Positions 14,678 to 24,024 of a stretch of 25,958 bases of DNA are shown here, one piece after another. The notes under the pieces were generated by a model. The model did not search any database. It saw only the letters and a program-made list of their open reading frames with translations, and was not told the origin of the DNA. Position 1 is the first letter of the stretch; the number at the start of each line of letters is the position of its first letter. Source of the stretch: Bacteriovoracaceae bacterium UBA4096 (GTDB taxonomy: Bacteria; Bdellovibrionota; Bacteriovoracia; Bacteriovoracales; Bacteriovoracaceae). The DNA lies in the NCBI GenBank assembly GCA_002381945.1, contig DFXY01000030.1, positions 1 to 25,958 of the forward strand. The letters run 5' to 3'. The position numbers were made by a program, and so were the translations under genes.

Positions 14678-16067
14678 GAACGACCTCCTTAGAGGTGATA
14701 ATCTGTTTTGTTTCCAGGTCAATGACATCAATCACTGCCTTACGGGTTCCATGAACCAGGATCTTCGGATCAAACTTAAAGAAGATCACAAATTTTTTCT
14801 CAGGCATATCAACAACTGTAGGTTTCACGGGTGTAACAATTTCAATTTGTTTGTCGAGTTCAGGGTCTTGTACTTTAAAAGAGACCTTAAATTTCTCGGC
14901 CCCTTGATGAGAAATTTTAAGCGTAAAATGATTCACGACTGTCTGACCTGCCTCAATCACCTGATAAGGATTTTGAGATCTCAAAAAGACCAGACTTAAT
15001 TTAGTGCTGGCGTTAAAGAAGAATATAAACAACGAAACTAAAGCGATTGAAATGGCGACATAAACCCCTGAACGGGCGGTAATGACTTTTCTAGGTTTTC
15101 CTTTGAGTTCATTTTCTGATTTATAGCTGATGAGTCCTGTTGGTTTTTTGAGTTTTGTCATGATGTCATCACAGGCATCAATACACTGGGTACAGGCAAT
15201 ACACTCAAGTTGGGTGCCCCTCCTGATATCAATTCCAGTCGGGCAAACTTTTACGCAATTGTAACAATTGATACAATCACCTTCATCAGATCTCTGAACA
15301 CCTTCTGACCCTCGACGTGGCTCCCCTCGTTTTACATCATAGGCAATTACGAGAGAATTCTCATCCATCACTACTGATTGCATACGTCCGTAAGGACAAG
15401 CAATGATACAAAACTGTTCCCGGAACCAGCCAAAGTCCAATAGAAAGATGGTAGTCATGATCATCGTTGCAACAAAGACCCCCCAATTTTCAGTTGGTGA
15501 GCTCATCGTTATTTTAAGTAGCTCACGTGGACCTACAAAGTATCCGACAAGAGTATGGGCAATGTGGAGGGAGATGATAGTGAAGACAAACCATTTAAGG
15601 GAACGTCGAAAAATTTTGTTAAACGACCACGGGGCCTTATCAAGCTCCCGTCTTTGTCTTGCCTTGCCTTCAATCAAGGCTTCAACTTTCATAAAGATAC
15701 TTTGAATGAAAACTGTCTGGGGGCAGGCCCATCCGCACCAAATTCTTCCGAAGAGACTGGTCATGAAAGCAATAAAGAAGAGACCTGAGGCCACTAACAG
15801 GAAAAACAAAATGGGCTGTACCCCATAGAGGGTATAGCCCAAAAGTGTGAACTCATGTTTAACAATATCGATCATCAGTGCTGGTTTTCCGTTAATATAA
15901 AACCAGGGAAGGATCAGATATAAAAGAATCAAGAACCAGTAGAATATTTTTCGACGTTGTTGCCAGATCCCTTTGACATCTTCGGGATATAAATAAACAC
16001 GGTTACCGTGTTCATCGGTTGTAGCTAACCTTTCTGGATCCAGTTCGAAAATATTCTTAGTCTTCAA
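14658..16067 (-). CDS. ccoG: CcoG/RdxA membrane ferredoxin
   Basis: A 469-residue membrane-bound iron-sulfur protein needed for cbb3 oxidase assembly; in other bacteria it reduces Cu(II) for insertion. There is a short cytoplasmic start, membrane helices (RKIFYWFLILLYLILPWFYI and others), the family motif GRIWCGWACPQTVF, a second Cys motif EQFCIIACPYGR, and two ferredoxin-like clusters (CINCYNCVKVCPTG and CIACTQCIDAC) followed by another helix and a periplasmic immunoglobulin-like tail. The start overlaps the end of ccoP by 11 bases. Confidence 0.95.
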   Translation of the reverse strand: MKTKNIFELDPERLATTDEHGNRVYLYPEDVKGIWQQRRKIFYWFLILLYLILPWFYINGKPALMIDIVKHEFTLLGYTLYGVQPILFFLLVASGLFFIAFMTSLFGRIWCGWACPQTVFIQSIFMKVEALIEGKARQRRELDKAPWSFNKIFRRSLKWFVFTIISLHIAHTLVGYFVGPRELLKITMSSPTENWGVFVATMIMTTIFLLDFGWFREQFCIIACPYGRMQSVVMDENSLVIAYDVKRGEPRRGSEGVQRSDEGDCINCYNCVKVCPTGIDIRRGTQLECIACTQCIDACDDIMTKLKKPTGLISYKSENELKGKPRKVITARSGVYVAISIALVSLFIFFFNASTKLSLVFLRSQNPYQVIEAGQTVVNHFTLKISHQGAEKFKVSFKVQDPELDKQIEIVTPVKPTVVDMPEKKFVIFFKFDPKILVHGTRKAVIDVIDLETKQIITSKEVVLVGPTN

Positions 16068-16659
16068 TTTTTATACCTTGAGGTTCTTTACCGCCCTTAA
16101 CGAAAGTATTTTTAAAAGTACTTACGTAGGCCACGGCCTGATAAATTTCATCTTTAGTCAGAAGTTCGGCCCAGGCAGGCATACCATTGGCCTCACTTCC
16201 ATTAAATACTACATCATAAATAGTTTCAGGTGTACTCTTAGCAATCAACCAGTGATCATCCGTAAGATTTGGTCCAATATCCCCTTTCCCATTTTCATTG
16301 TGACAAGGAAGACAGTTGTTCTCATAAACCACGGCCCCTTTGGTTACACCATCATCACTTGTGATACCGGCATAGTACTCCTGATTGAAAGCACTATTTT
16401 GAATCCTGAATTCTTCCTGAATCGCCACAATTTTTGAATATTCCTGATTGAACTCATCCCGAAGAGTTGGCCCCTTCATGAATTGATAGTACACAAAATA
16501 ACCTATCGCAAAAACGATCGTAATCCCCCAGGTCACGTTCCACCATGAAGGAAGCGGATGATTTAATTCCTGAATATCGTCATAAGCATGATCAAGCAGA
16601 AGGTGCTGCTCATCTGGTTTTACATCAAGTTTAGTTTCTTTTTTAATCGAGTCACTCAT
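16057..16659 (-). CDS. ccoP: cbb3 oxidase subunit CcoP, one-haem form
   Basis: A 200-residue membrane-anchored cytochrome c subunit passing electrons to the CcoNO core. A cytoplasmic start and one membrane helix (about 43-59) are followed by a periplasmic cytochrome domain with a single haem site CLPCH (C116, C119, H120) and an axial Met in NGMPAW (M160). Usual proteobacterial CcoP proteins are about 300 residues with two haem c sites; here the second domain is absent, as in some Bacteroidetes. It shares an ATGA overlap with ccoQ. Confidence 0.92.
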   Translation of the reverse strand: MSDSIKKETKLDVKPDEQHLLLDHAYDDIQELNHPLPSWWNVTWGITIVFAIGYFVYYQFMKGPTLRDEFNQEYSKIVAIQEEFRIQNSAFNQEYYAGITSDDGVTKGAVVYENNCLPCHNENGKGDIGPNLTDDHWLIAKSTPETIYDVVFNGSEANGMPAWAELLTKDEIYQAVAYVSTFKNTFVKGGKEPQGIKIED

Positions 16660-16853
16660 ACAGTGTGTCCTTTTTTAATCGAAGAGACGCTTTTTGCCTC
16701 TTCGAGAGGAATTTGTGAGGCCTGCTCATAGTTCGCTTTGTTGTCTTTTTTAAACGTCCAGTAAAGGTAAGCGGCAAAGCAAACAACAAAGATAATCAAA
16801 GCAGTAATTGGTAACCAGGGTAAATCAAAATGACTTAACGCTGCTTGTTTCAT
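16656..16853 (-). CDS. ccoQ: cbb3 oxidase small subunit CcoQ
   Basis: A 65-residue protein with one membrane helix (LPITALIIFVVCFAAYLYW) and a polar cytoplasmic tail, placed between ccoNO and ccoP, as is typical of CcoQ/FixQ. CcoQ stabilises the complex. It overlaps both neighbours by four bases (ATGA). Confidence 0.85.
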   Translation of the reverse strand: MKQAALSHFDLPWLPITALIIFVVCFAAYLYWTFKKDNKANYEQASQIPLEEAKSVSSIKKGHTV

Positions 16854-19036
16854 TTGACCTCCGCCTCGGCTATCGGTGCTTCCTCTTCAGGCATTGAGGT
16901 GTAATCAACACCTAAGCGCTGCATGTAAGAGATTAGTGCTACGACTTCCATTTCAACGATTTTTTGAGGTACACCACTTTGTGCCAGTTCACCGGCGATT
17001 TCCACTGCTTGTGCTTTGGCATTAACAACACTGGTAACCACTTCTTCATCAGTATAGGGAACACCCAACTGCTTCATTACCGCCATTTTCTTCGGTAATG
17101 TTGAGTAGTCGATTTTCTTATCAAACAACCATTTATAGTTAGGCATGATTGATCCGGCAGTCACTTCTCGTGGATCATAAAAGTGCTTATAGTGCCACAT
17201 GTGAGGATATTTTTTCCCGACACGTGCCAAATCCGGACCTGTACGCTTGGAGCCCCACTGGAATGGATGATCGTACACAAATTCAGCGGCCTCAGAAGCT
17301 TTACCGTATCGGATCACTTCATGAGGAATGGCACGAACTGTCTGTGAGTGACATAAGTAACAACCTTCACGGATATAGACATCACGTCCATAAAGCTCAA
17401 GAGGACTGTATGGTTTAATCGCACTAATCTTAGTGATGTAGTTATCAGACATTAATGACGGAACAATCTCAATGGCAGAACCTACCAGGATCGCAATTAA
17501 AGAAAGAACGGCGAAAATCATCGGCCAACCTTCTAACTTACGGTGAGCAGCTGCTCCGGCCTCAAGAGAATAATCATCTAAGGCATAAGCTTCATAAACT
17601 GCTTCTGGACCCGACTTACCTTTTTTGGCCGTTCTATAAAGGTTAATGATCATCAGGATAAACGAGATCAGAACGAGAGTTCCGCCAATGGCGCGAACCC
17701 AATACATCGGAACAATTTTAATTACTGTTTCAATGAAGTTTGGATAAATCAAACGACCAGCATCGTCCATCGCTCTCCACATAAGAGATTGAGTGATACC
17801 TGCAACAAGCATTGAAATCACGTAAAACAAAAGACCGATCGTGGCCAACCAAAACTGAATGTTGGCCAGCCGCTTAGAGTAAAGTTCTGTATTCCAAAGT
17901 TTAGGCACCAGATAAAAAAGAATCCCGGCAATCAACATGTAGTTCCAGCCAATAGTTCCTGAGTGAACGTGACCTGGGATCCAATCTGTGAAGTGAGCGA
18001 TAGAGTTAACAGATTTAATAGAAAGTAATGGACCTTCAAAAGTCGACATACCATAAAAAGTCAATGAGGTGGCCATGAAACGAAGTCCTGGCTCAGTTCT
18101 GACTTTGTCCCATACCCCTCTCAGAGTCATAAGACCATTGATCATCCCTCCCCAACTAGGCATCCAGAGGGCCACTGAGAAAACCATACCCAGCGTCTGG
18201 GCCCATTCAGGTAATGTTGTATACAGAAGATGGTGAGGTCCGGCCCAAATGTAAATAAACACTAAAGACCAAAAGTGAATAATTGATAAACGATAAGAGT
18301 AAACAGGTCGATTCGCTGCCTTAGGAACAAAGTAATACATTAAGCCCAAGAATGGAGTGGTCAAAAAGAATGCAACTGCATTGTGCCCATACCACCACTG
18401 AACCAAGGCATCCTGAACACCACTATATAGTGAATAAGACTTAGTTAAGGTCACTGGGAGTTCAACTGAGTTAACAATGTGAAGGACGGCCACGGTAATG
18501 ATAGTTGCAATATAGAACCATATAGCGACATAGATATGGCGTTCACGTCTTCGAACGATAGTTCCAAAGAAGTTGACGGCAAAGACAACCCAAATGAGAG
18601 TGATCAGAATATCAATTGGCCACTCTAGCTCGGCGTACTCTTTTCCGGTCGTCATTCCAAGAGGAAGCGTGATGGCGGCAAGAATAATGATGAACTGCCA
18701 ACCCCAGAAGTGAACCCTCGAAAGGACATCATTAAATAGTCGGGCCTTCAGTAGCCTTTGATGAGAATAATAAATCCCGGCAAAGATAGCATTACCACAG
18801 AATGCGAAAATAGCTGCATTGGTGTGGAGAGGACGAAGCCTACCAAAAGTCGTCCAGGGCAATCCTAGATTCACTCTCCAGTCGGCCAACTGAAAAGCAA
18901 CGGTAACACCTAAAAGAAGAGCTACTGCCCCCCAGATTACGGTGGCGATGACGAACCATTTTACGATTTGATCATCATAAGTAAATGTTTCTAGCCTTCT
19001 GTTTGAAGCAGGCACACTTCCATTCGGGGAACTCAT
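16850..19036 (-). CDS. ccoNO: Fused cbb3 cytochrome oxidase subunits CcoN-CcoO
   Basis: A 728-residue fusion of catalytic subunit I and the monohaem subunit II. Residues about 1-475 are CcoN, with twelve helices, haem and CuB histidines (RPLHTNAAIF, WYGHNAVAFF, AGPHHLLYT, IPGHVHSGTIGWNY) and no H-subunit K-channel of aa3 type. A helix (about 515-535) and the CcoO cytochrome follow, with CYLCH (C559-H563) and axial Met in SIMPNYKWLF. Usual Proteobacteria have two genes; fused CcoNO is known from Bacteroidetes and some others. The frame is open across the junction with no stop or frameshift. It overlaps ccoS and ccoQ by four bases each. Confidence 0.95.
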   Translation of the reverse strand: MSSPNGSVPASNRRLETFTYDDQIVKWFVIATVIWGAVALLLGVTVAFQLADWRVNLGLPWTTFGRLRPLHTNAAIFAFCGNAIFAGIYYSHQRLLKARLFNDVLSRVHFWGWQFIIILAAITLPLGMTTGKEYAELEWPIDILITLIWVVFAVNFFGTIVRRRERHIYVAIWFYIATIITVAVLHIVNSVELPVTLTKSYSLYSGVQDALVQWWYGHNAVAFFLTTPFLGLMYYFVPKAANRPVYSYRLSIIHFWSLVFIYIWAGPHHLLYTTLPEWAQTLGMVFSVALWMPSWGGMINGLMTLRGVWDKVRTEPGLRFMATSLTFYGMSTFEGPLLSIKSVNSIAHFTDWIPGHVHSGTIGWNYMLIAGILFYLVPKLWNTELYSKRLANIQFWLATIGLLFYVISMLVAGITQSLMWRAMDDAGRLIYPNFIETVIKIVPMYWVRAIGGTLVLISFILMIINLYRTAKKGKSGPEAVYEAYALDDYSLEAGAAAHRKLEGWPMIFAVLSLIAILVGSAIEIVPSLMSDNYITKISAIKPYSPLELYGRDVYIREGCYLCHSQTVRAIPHEVIRYGKASEAAEFVYDHPFQWGSKRTGPDLARVGKKYPHMWHYKHFYDPREVTAGSIMPNYKWLFDKKIDYSTLPKKMAVMKQLGVPYTDEEVVTSVVNAKAQAVEIAGELAQSGVPQKIVEMEVVALISYMQRLGVDYTSMPEEEAPIAEAEVK

Positions 19037-19215
19037 TTTTCTTCCTTTTTTTCAATAGGATTGGATTTTAGTATTTTTTTATCGTCTAACAACATTCTAA
19101 AACGTGGTGTTTCCAAATCATCATATTGCCCCTTCCTCGCTGACCAAATAAAGGCAAAGATGAAAAATCCGCCAAGCAACAAGGCAAGAGGAAGTAGCAC
19201 ATTCATTATTTCCAT
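19033..19215 (-). CDS. ccoS: cbb3 oxidase assembly protein CcoS
   Basis: A 60-residue protein with one membrane helix near the start (MNVLLPLALLLGGFFIFAFIW) followed by the typical SARKGQYDDLETPRFRMLLDD. CcoS is needed for placing haem and copper cofactors in the oxidase. The start at 19215 follows GAGG by five bases; the ATG three codons later would overlap the ccoI stop as TAATG and is also possible. It is a correctly sized member of the family. Confidence 0.92.
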   Translation of the reverse strand: MEIMNVLLPLALLLGGFFIFAFIWSARKGQYDDLETPRFRMLLDDKKILKSNPIEKKEEK

Positions 19216-21575
19216 AAAGACCTCAATTCCTTAGTTCCTATGACGGTTGAGATTAATATCGTCAAAGAACTCACAGGCATAATGATGGCCGCGACAAGTG
19301 GATTAATGTAACCCATAAAGGCAGCGGCGACAGAGGCCAGATTATACAATAACGACAAGGCAAGATTTCGATGTATCACTTTCATTGTCTGTTCAGAAAG
19401 GATAATGAGTTTTTCCACGGGCACAAGTCCCGGAGTAGTCAGGTAAACGTCCGCGGCCCGCAAAGAAATATCCATCGCTCCTAGTACGGCAACACCAACA
19501 TCCGCCTGACTTAAAGCAATGGCATCGTTAGCGCCATCGCCGACCATCATTGAGTGCGGAGTGGATTTTATCATCTGACTTTTTTGTTCTGGAGTTAATT
19601 CAGATAAGGCATTTGCTAGAGGAAGTTGAACCTCTTGAGCAATTTTATTCACCACTTCAGTCCTGTCACCGGAGAGGATTTGGACCTTTAACTTATGGGC
19701 CATTATTTTCTTTAAGGTCTCAATTGAATCGGCCCGTACGGTATCCTGGACAGTAAAACTCGCAACAAGATTTTTATCTTCAAATATCCCTGACTTATTT
19801 ATTTCATAAAAATGATCACCAATCGTTCCTGAAACTCCTTGTCCCAGCAGTTCCTGACGATCTTCTACTATGAAAGACTGAACTCCTTTGCCTTTAATAA
19901 ATTCCATCAAGGCCAAAGCCACTGGATGCCGGGATCTATTTTCAAGATTAAAGATGATGTCCTCGATGGAGATCGAAGATTTTTTATGAATACTAAAATT
20001 AATTATTTTTAATTTCCCATGAGTAATTGTGCCGGTTTTATCCAGGAAAATATTTTTAATCTTGGCCAGTTTTTCAATGACCTCGTCACTCTTAATAATG
20101 ATCCCCTGTTCAGCTGCTTTTGAGAGGGAACGGGTAAAAGTTAATGGAGTGGCCAGTGCTAAAGCACAAGGGCAAGTTACAATTAATAAAGTGATTGCTT
20201 GCTCCAGAGCATGCCGGGCATCCCCCTGTTGATAGACATAGATGAAAAGTGAAGTGGAAAGAATAAATACCGCAAGAGTAAAATATTTTGACACTTTACT
20301 GGTGAGATCAACAATTTGTGAGCGATGGGCCCAACCGTTTTCAACATTTTTCAGGAGACGCCCTAGTCGCGTTTCATCTTGAACCTTTTCAGCTTCAATG
20401 ATTAGATCCTGATCAATATTCTGGGTACCCGAAAAAACTTTTTGTCCAACTCGAATTTTTACCGGCTCTGATTCACCCGTCAGGAGTGAATTATTAAGAT
20501 TGGAAATACCTTGGATAACTACACCATCCGCAGGAATAAATTCTCCTGCCCTGATTTTAAGCATGTCCCCAACTTTAATAAACTTGGGATGAATTTCCAT
20601 AAAGTCAGTTGGTGACTCAGGTGCTGCTCTAAGAACGCTGTCACTTTGATAGAAATAATGTAGATCCTGGGCCGACAGTCCTTTCTCCTGGATTTTTTGG
20701 AGAAAATAACGTGATAGAAGGAGCAAAAAGACTAAGGTAGTAAGTGAATCAAAATAATTTTCGGGAATTCCTAGAATCAAATTAAATATACCCATCACAA
20801 CACCCATGATCAGTGCCAAAGAGATTGGAATATCAATTGATAAGGTGCGATTTTTCAGGGCATTCCAGGCATTCTTATAAAATGGATACGCACTAAAAGT
20901 CATAACTGGAATAGCAAAAGCTACAGTCAATGAATTAAATAGCTGGGCAAAATGATCTGAGGCCCCTCCGTATAGTGATACTGCATAGATCATGATATTT
21001 CCTGCAGCAGCACCGGCGACCCCGATTCGAATCAAGGCCATCCGCTCTTCTTTCATTTTCAACTCAACTACATCCTGATTTTTTTTAAGGGGGTGTGGTC
21101 GATATCCCAATTGATTGAACTCTCGGGCAACTTGTGAAAATTTTCCGCTATCTTGAAGAACGACAGTGGCGACAGAACGTTCAAGATCAAGCTTTGAGGA
21201 AATAACATTTGGTACAAATTCAGGAAGCTTTTCAATTAACCATAAACAGGCCAGGCAATGAATTCCCTCCAGATAAAATTCCATGACTCTTGAACCATTC
21301 GTTTCGAGATAAGAGAACTCCCGAAGGAAATCGGGATCATCCAGAAAATTAAACTCAGAAGCCTTAACCTCAACTGGAGATCGTCGTTTGAAAGTCGCCG
21401 AATTATTTTTAATTTCGTAATAGCTTTCAAGGCCTTTCTCGTGCAACACATTAAAGACCGTCAAACAACCATGACAGCAAAAGGGCTGTGCCTGCTTAGC
21501 ATCAGCTTCATGATAGATCGGTGGCATCGCAATTTCATCACAGTGAATACAGAGTTTCATATACGTGAGACCCAT
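19206..21575 (-). CDS. ccoI: Copper-exporting P-type ATPase CcoI
   Basis: A 789-residue P1B-type ATPase that delivers copper for the cbb3 oxidase. An N-terminal cysteine-rich region (CIHC at 9-12, FCCHGC at 32-37, related to the YHS/metal-binding region of CcoI) precedes a heavy-metal domain (GIHCLACLW), then eight helices with the TCPCALALATP metal site (CPC 468-470), the phosphorylated Asp in DKTGT (D512) and GDGANDA. The ATG at 21575 has no clear ribosome binding site; a second ATG at 21560 (MKLCIHC) may be the real start. It is the first gene of the seven-gene operon, with a CRP/FNR-family box upstream. Confidence 0.93.
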   Translation of the reverse strand: MGLTYMKLCIHCDEIAMPPIYHEADAKQAQPFCCHGCLTVFNVLHEKGLESYYEIKNNSATFKRRSPVEVKASEFNFLDDPDFLREFSYLETNGSRVMEFYLEGIHCLACLWLIEKLPEFVPNVISSKLDLERSVATVVLQDSGKFSQVAREFNQLGYRPHPLKKNQDVVELKMKEERMALIRIGVAGAAAGNIMIYAVSLYGGASDHFAQLFNSLTVAFAIPVMTFSAYPFYKNAWNALKNRTLSIDIPISLALIMGVVMGIFNLILGIPENYFDSLTTLVFLLLLSRYFLQKIQEKGLSAQDLHYFYQSDSVLRAAPESPTDFMEIHPKFIKVGDMLKIRAGEFIPADGVVIQGISNLNNSLLTGESEPVKIRVGQKVFSGTQNIDQDLIIEAEKVQDETRLGRLLKNVENGWAHRSQIVDLTSKVSKYFTLAVFILSTSLFIYVYQQGDARHALEQAITLLIVTCPCALALATPLTFTRSLSKAAEQGIIIKSDEVIEKLAKIKNIFLDKTGTITHGKLKIINFSIHKKSSISIEDIIFNLENRSRHPVALALMEFIKGKGVQSFIVEDRQELLGQGVSGTIGDHFYEINKSGIFEDKNLVASFTVQDTVRADSIETLKKIMAHKLKVQILSGDRTEVVNKIAQEVQLPLANALSELTPEQKSQMIKSTPHSMMVGDGANDAIALSQADVGVAVLGAMDISLRAADVYLTTPGLVPVEKLIILSEQTMKVIHRNLALSLLYNLASVAAAFMGYINPLVAAIIMPVSSLTILISTVIGTKELRSLWK

Positions 21576-21606
21576 TTCTAAGGAAATCTTATGAATCTTG
21601 AGGAAG

Positions 21607-21648
21607 AATTTAGCACCATGGAGGGAAAGAATAACTGATCCACGTCAG
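21607..21648 (-). promoter_or_regulatory. CRP/FNR-family box and promoter of the cco operon
   Basis: CTGAT-CCAC-GTCAG (21635-21648) matches the FNR/FixK pattern TTGAT-N4-ATCAA at the inner TGAT and GTCA half-sites, with one change in the second half and weak outer bases. On the minus strand a -10-like TAATTT/TAAATT lies at 21607-21612. If transcription starts near 21600, the box is centred at about -41.5, the standard place for a class II activator of this family. This gives low-oxygen control of cbb3, as is common. The match and spacing are seen; the regulator is inferred. Confidence 0.5.
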
Positions 21649-21684
21649 GAAATGGTGGTTTTTTTTGATTTTATAAATAATAAA

Positions 21685-21710
21685 GGAGGTCCAGATAGTA
21701 CTGGACCTCC
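21685..21710 (-). terminator. Rho-independent terminator after norB
   Basis: A 10-bp perfect stem (GGAGGTCCAG / CTGGACCTCC) with a 6-base loop lies 29 bases after the norB stop. On the minus strand it is followed by a T-rich stretch (TTTATTATTTAT). It separates norB from the cco operon. Confidence 0.85.
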
Positions 21711-21738
21711 CTAATAAGATTAGATTTTAGGACTCTTT

Positions 21739-24009
21739 CTATAGAGCTCCGCTTAATTCAGGTTCAGTTTCTTCTTTTTCCTTGAATTTCATAAGACCTG
21801 TACGATCAAGAACTGCTAGGGCAAAGAAAAGTGCCCCACCTGCGAAAACCACATCCCCTACAACTCGGATCCAACGCAGATATTGAATTAACTCAGTCTG
21901 CATAACTTCAGAACCCCGGGCGTACCAAAGTCCATGGTGGATAGAGGCATAAACCTGAATCAGACCAATAGGTAATAAACTCATAAGGATCATCAGGCAA
22001 AGACCGATGTTCATTCCCCAAAAAGCAAATCCCATCAGTTTACTATTCCATTCACGATTTTTAAACGCGGTTTGAATGATAATCAAAATCAAACCCAGTG
22101 AAAGAAGACCATAAACACCAAAAGTTGCTCCATGGGCATGGACCGCTGTTGTATTAAGGCCTTGCATGTAGAACAAAGCGATTGGTGGATTGATAAGGAA
22201 ACCAAACAGTCCTGCCCCTACTAAGTTCCAGAAAGCTACGCCAACGAAGAAAATAATTGGCCATTTATAGTTTCTAGTCCAAGAAGTTACACTTTGCATT
22301 TTATAAGTATGAAAAGCTTCAAAGCCTACAAGCACGAGAGGGACAACTTCCAATGCAGAAAAACATGCACCAATGGCGCTGATAGATATTGGAGTCCCGC
22401 TGAAATACAAGTGGTGAAAAGTCCCCGGAATTCCACCTAATAAAAAGATGGAAGTTGAAAACAGAGAAGCTTTAGTTGCTGATTTGGGCTTAATCAAACC
22501 CAAGGTAACAAAGATAAAGGCTATAGAAACAGTTGCGAAGACTTCAAAAATTCCTTCTACCCAAAGGTGAACAACCCACCATCGCCAAAATTCCATTACA
22601 CTTAAATGAGTACGAGCTCCGTAGAAGAGACCACCGCCATAGAATAGAGTGATACAAATAGTAGAGGCCGTAAAAAGCAGTAATAGTTGTTTCGAATCGG
22701 TAGCAACTTTAAGAGCAGGACGAATACAACGAAGCATGAGGAAAAGCCAAATACCCAGACCAGCGAGCAGAAGAATCTGCCAGAAGCGGCCTAAGTCAAC
22801 ATACTCGTAACCCTGATGGCCAAACCAGAAACTCAGATCAAGATTCATAATCTGGTGAATTGCCAGCAATTCTCCAATAAGAGAACCGAAGACCACAACC
22901 ACAAGGGCACCATACAAAATGTCTACACCCAGTTTCTGATACTTTGGTTCCTTGCCACCATTGATAATCGGGGCAAGAAAAAGTCCTGCGGCCAGGAACG
23001 AAGTAGCAATCCAGAAAAGGGCAATTTGAATATGCCATGTCCTTGCCAAGCTATAAGGAAGGTATTCTGAAAGAGGAAATCCATAGAAATCCTGACCTTC
23101 AACTGTGTAGTGAGCGATGACTCCGCCTAAGACGATTTGAAGAACAAAAAGAACGATAACAGTTCCCCAGTATTTCCATAGAGCTTTTTGCGAAGGGGTG
23201 CACTGGAAAGTTTTAAGAGGATCTGTCTCAGGTAAATGAGTACTGATCTCGTCTTCTTCTTTTTTAAAACAATAGTACCAGACAAGGAATCCCACCGCTG
23301 TCAAAAGGAGAACCACAGAAATGATTGACCAGAAAATATTTTCAGTAGTTGGAACATTGTTGATAAGAGGTTCATGTGGCCAGTTATTTGTATAAGTATA
23401 AATTTGCCCCGGCCGATTGGCGGCAGCTGCCCAGGTTGACCAATGAAAGAAGGCCATCATCTTCTCTCTTCGCTCAGGAGAAGGAAGAACATTTTCCTGA
23501 ATGGCATAAGCAATTCTAGTCTCTCTTAAATCAGGAGTATTATTGAATAAGCTCAGGTAATAATCTTTAGTTTTTAAAAAAGCTTCATAACGAATTTCTG
23601 ATAGAGAAACTGTATCTTCAATCATTTTAGAATCACGATAATCTTTTAACATCGCGCTTTTGATGATCATTTGTTCTACATCGGTGGTTTCGATGAATGG
23701 CTTATTCCATGTTTTCTGACTATAAATTTCTTGATAATTAACCAGCTCCCGATGAAGCCAATCTGCTGTCCAGTCCGGAGCTTGATAAGCACCATGTCCC
23801 CAGATAGAGCCAATTTGTTGTCCTCCAATCGACTGCCAAATAACCTGACCATCCAGAATATCTGTTTGAGTATAAACAGTATTACCCTGAGAGTCGGTTA
23901 ATTTTCCATACAATGGTGGGGCCTGACGATAAATCTCACTGCCGTAAAAGCCCAGGATAGTGAAAGTCACTAACAGGACGGCCATAAGAATAAGCCAATA
24001 CTTTTTCAT
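21739..24009 (-). CDS. norB: Quinol-dependent nitric oxide reductase
   Basis: A 756-residue single-chain quinol NO reductase (qNOR/NorZ) that reduces two NO to N2O at the inner membrane. It has the N-terminal extension standing in for NorC (QGNTVYTQTDILDGQ, GSIWGHGAYQAPDWTADWLHREL) and then about twelve helices. The non-haem iron ligands are visible with the spacing known for NOR: H481 and E485 in VVHLWVEGIFE, and H532/H533 in GTFHHLYFSGTP; haem histidines are in RTWHIQ and VHAHGATFGVYG. The start is the ATG at 24007-24009 after GAGGGA; the frame stays open to 24051, but that stretch is the palindromic operator. It is divergent from nsrR and has its own terminator. Confidence 0.95.
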   Translation of the reverse strand: MKKYWLILMAVLLVTFTILGFYGSEIYRQAPPLYGKLTDSQGNTVYTQTDILDGQVIWQSIGGQQIGSIWGHGAYQAPDWTADWLHRELVNYQEIYSQKTWNKPFIETTDVEQMIIKSAMLKDYRDSKMIEDTVSLSEIRYEAFLKTKDYYLSLFNNTPDLRETRIAYAIQENVLPSPERREKMMAFFHWSTWAAAANRPGQIYTYTNNWPHEPLINNVPTTENIFWSIISVVLLLTAVGFLVWYYCFKKEEDEISTHLPETDPLKTFQCTPSQKALWKYWGTVIVLFVLQIVLGGVIAHYTVEGQDFYGFPLSEYLPYSLARTWHIQIALFWIATSFLAAGLFLAPIINGGKEPKYQKLGVDILYGALVVVVFGSLIGELLAIHQIMNLDLSFWFGHQGYEYVDLGRFWQILLLAGLGIWLFLMLRCIRPALKVATDSKQLLLLFTASTICITLFYGGGLFYGARTHLSVMEFWRWWVVHLWVEGIFEVFATVSIAFIFVTLGLIKPKSATKASLFSTSIFLLGGIPGTFHHLYFSGTPISISAIGACFSALEVVPLVLVGFEAFHTYKMQSVTSWTRNYKWPIIFFVGVAFWNLVGAGLFGFLINPPIALFYMQGLNTTAVHAHGATFGVYGLLSLGLILIIIQTAFKNREWNSKLMGFAFWGMNIGLCLMILMSLLPIGLIQVYASIHHGLWYARGSEVMQTELIQYLRWIRVVGDVVFAGGALFFALAVLDRTGLMKFKEKEETEPELSGAL

Positions 24010-24024
24010 ATTTCCCTCTTTATA

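Noticed and set aside
15403..15788. Plus-strand frames within ccoG
   Set aside because: Antisense shadows of a conserved gene.
21665..21677. TTGAT half-site before the cco operon
   Set aside because: The second half does not match ATCAA; it is part of the T-rich tract after the norB terminator.
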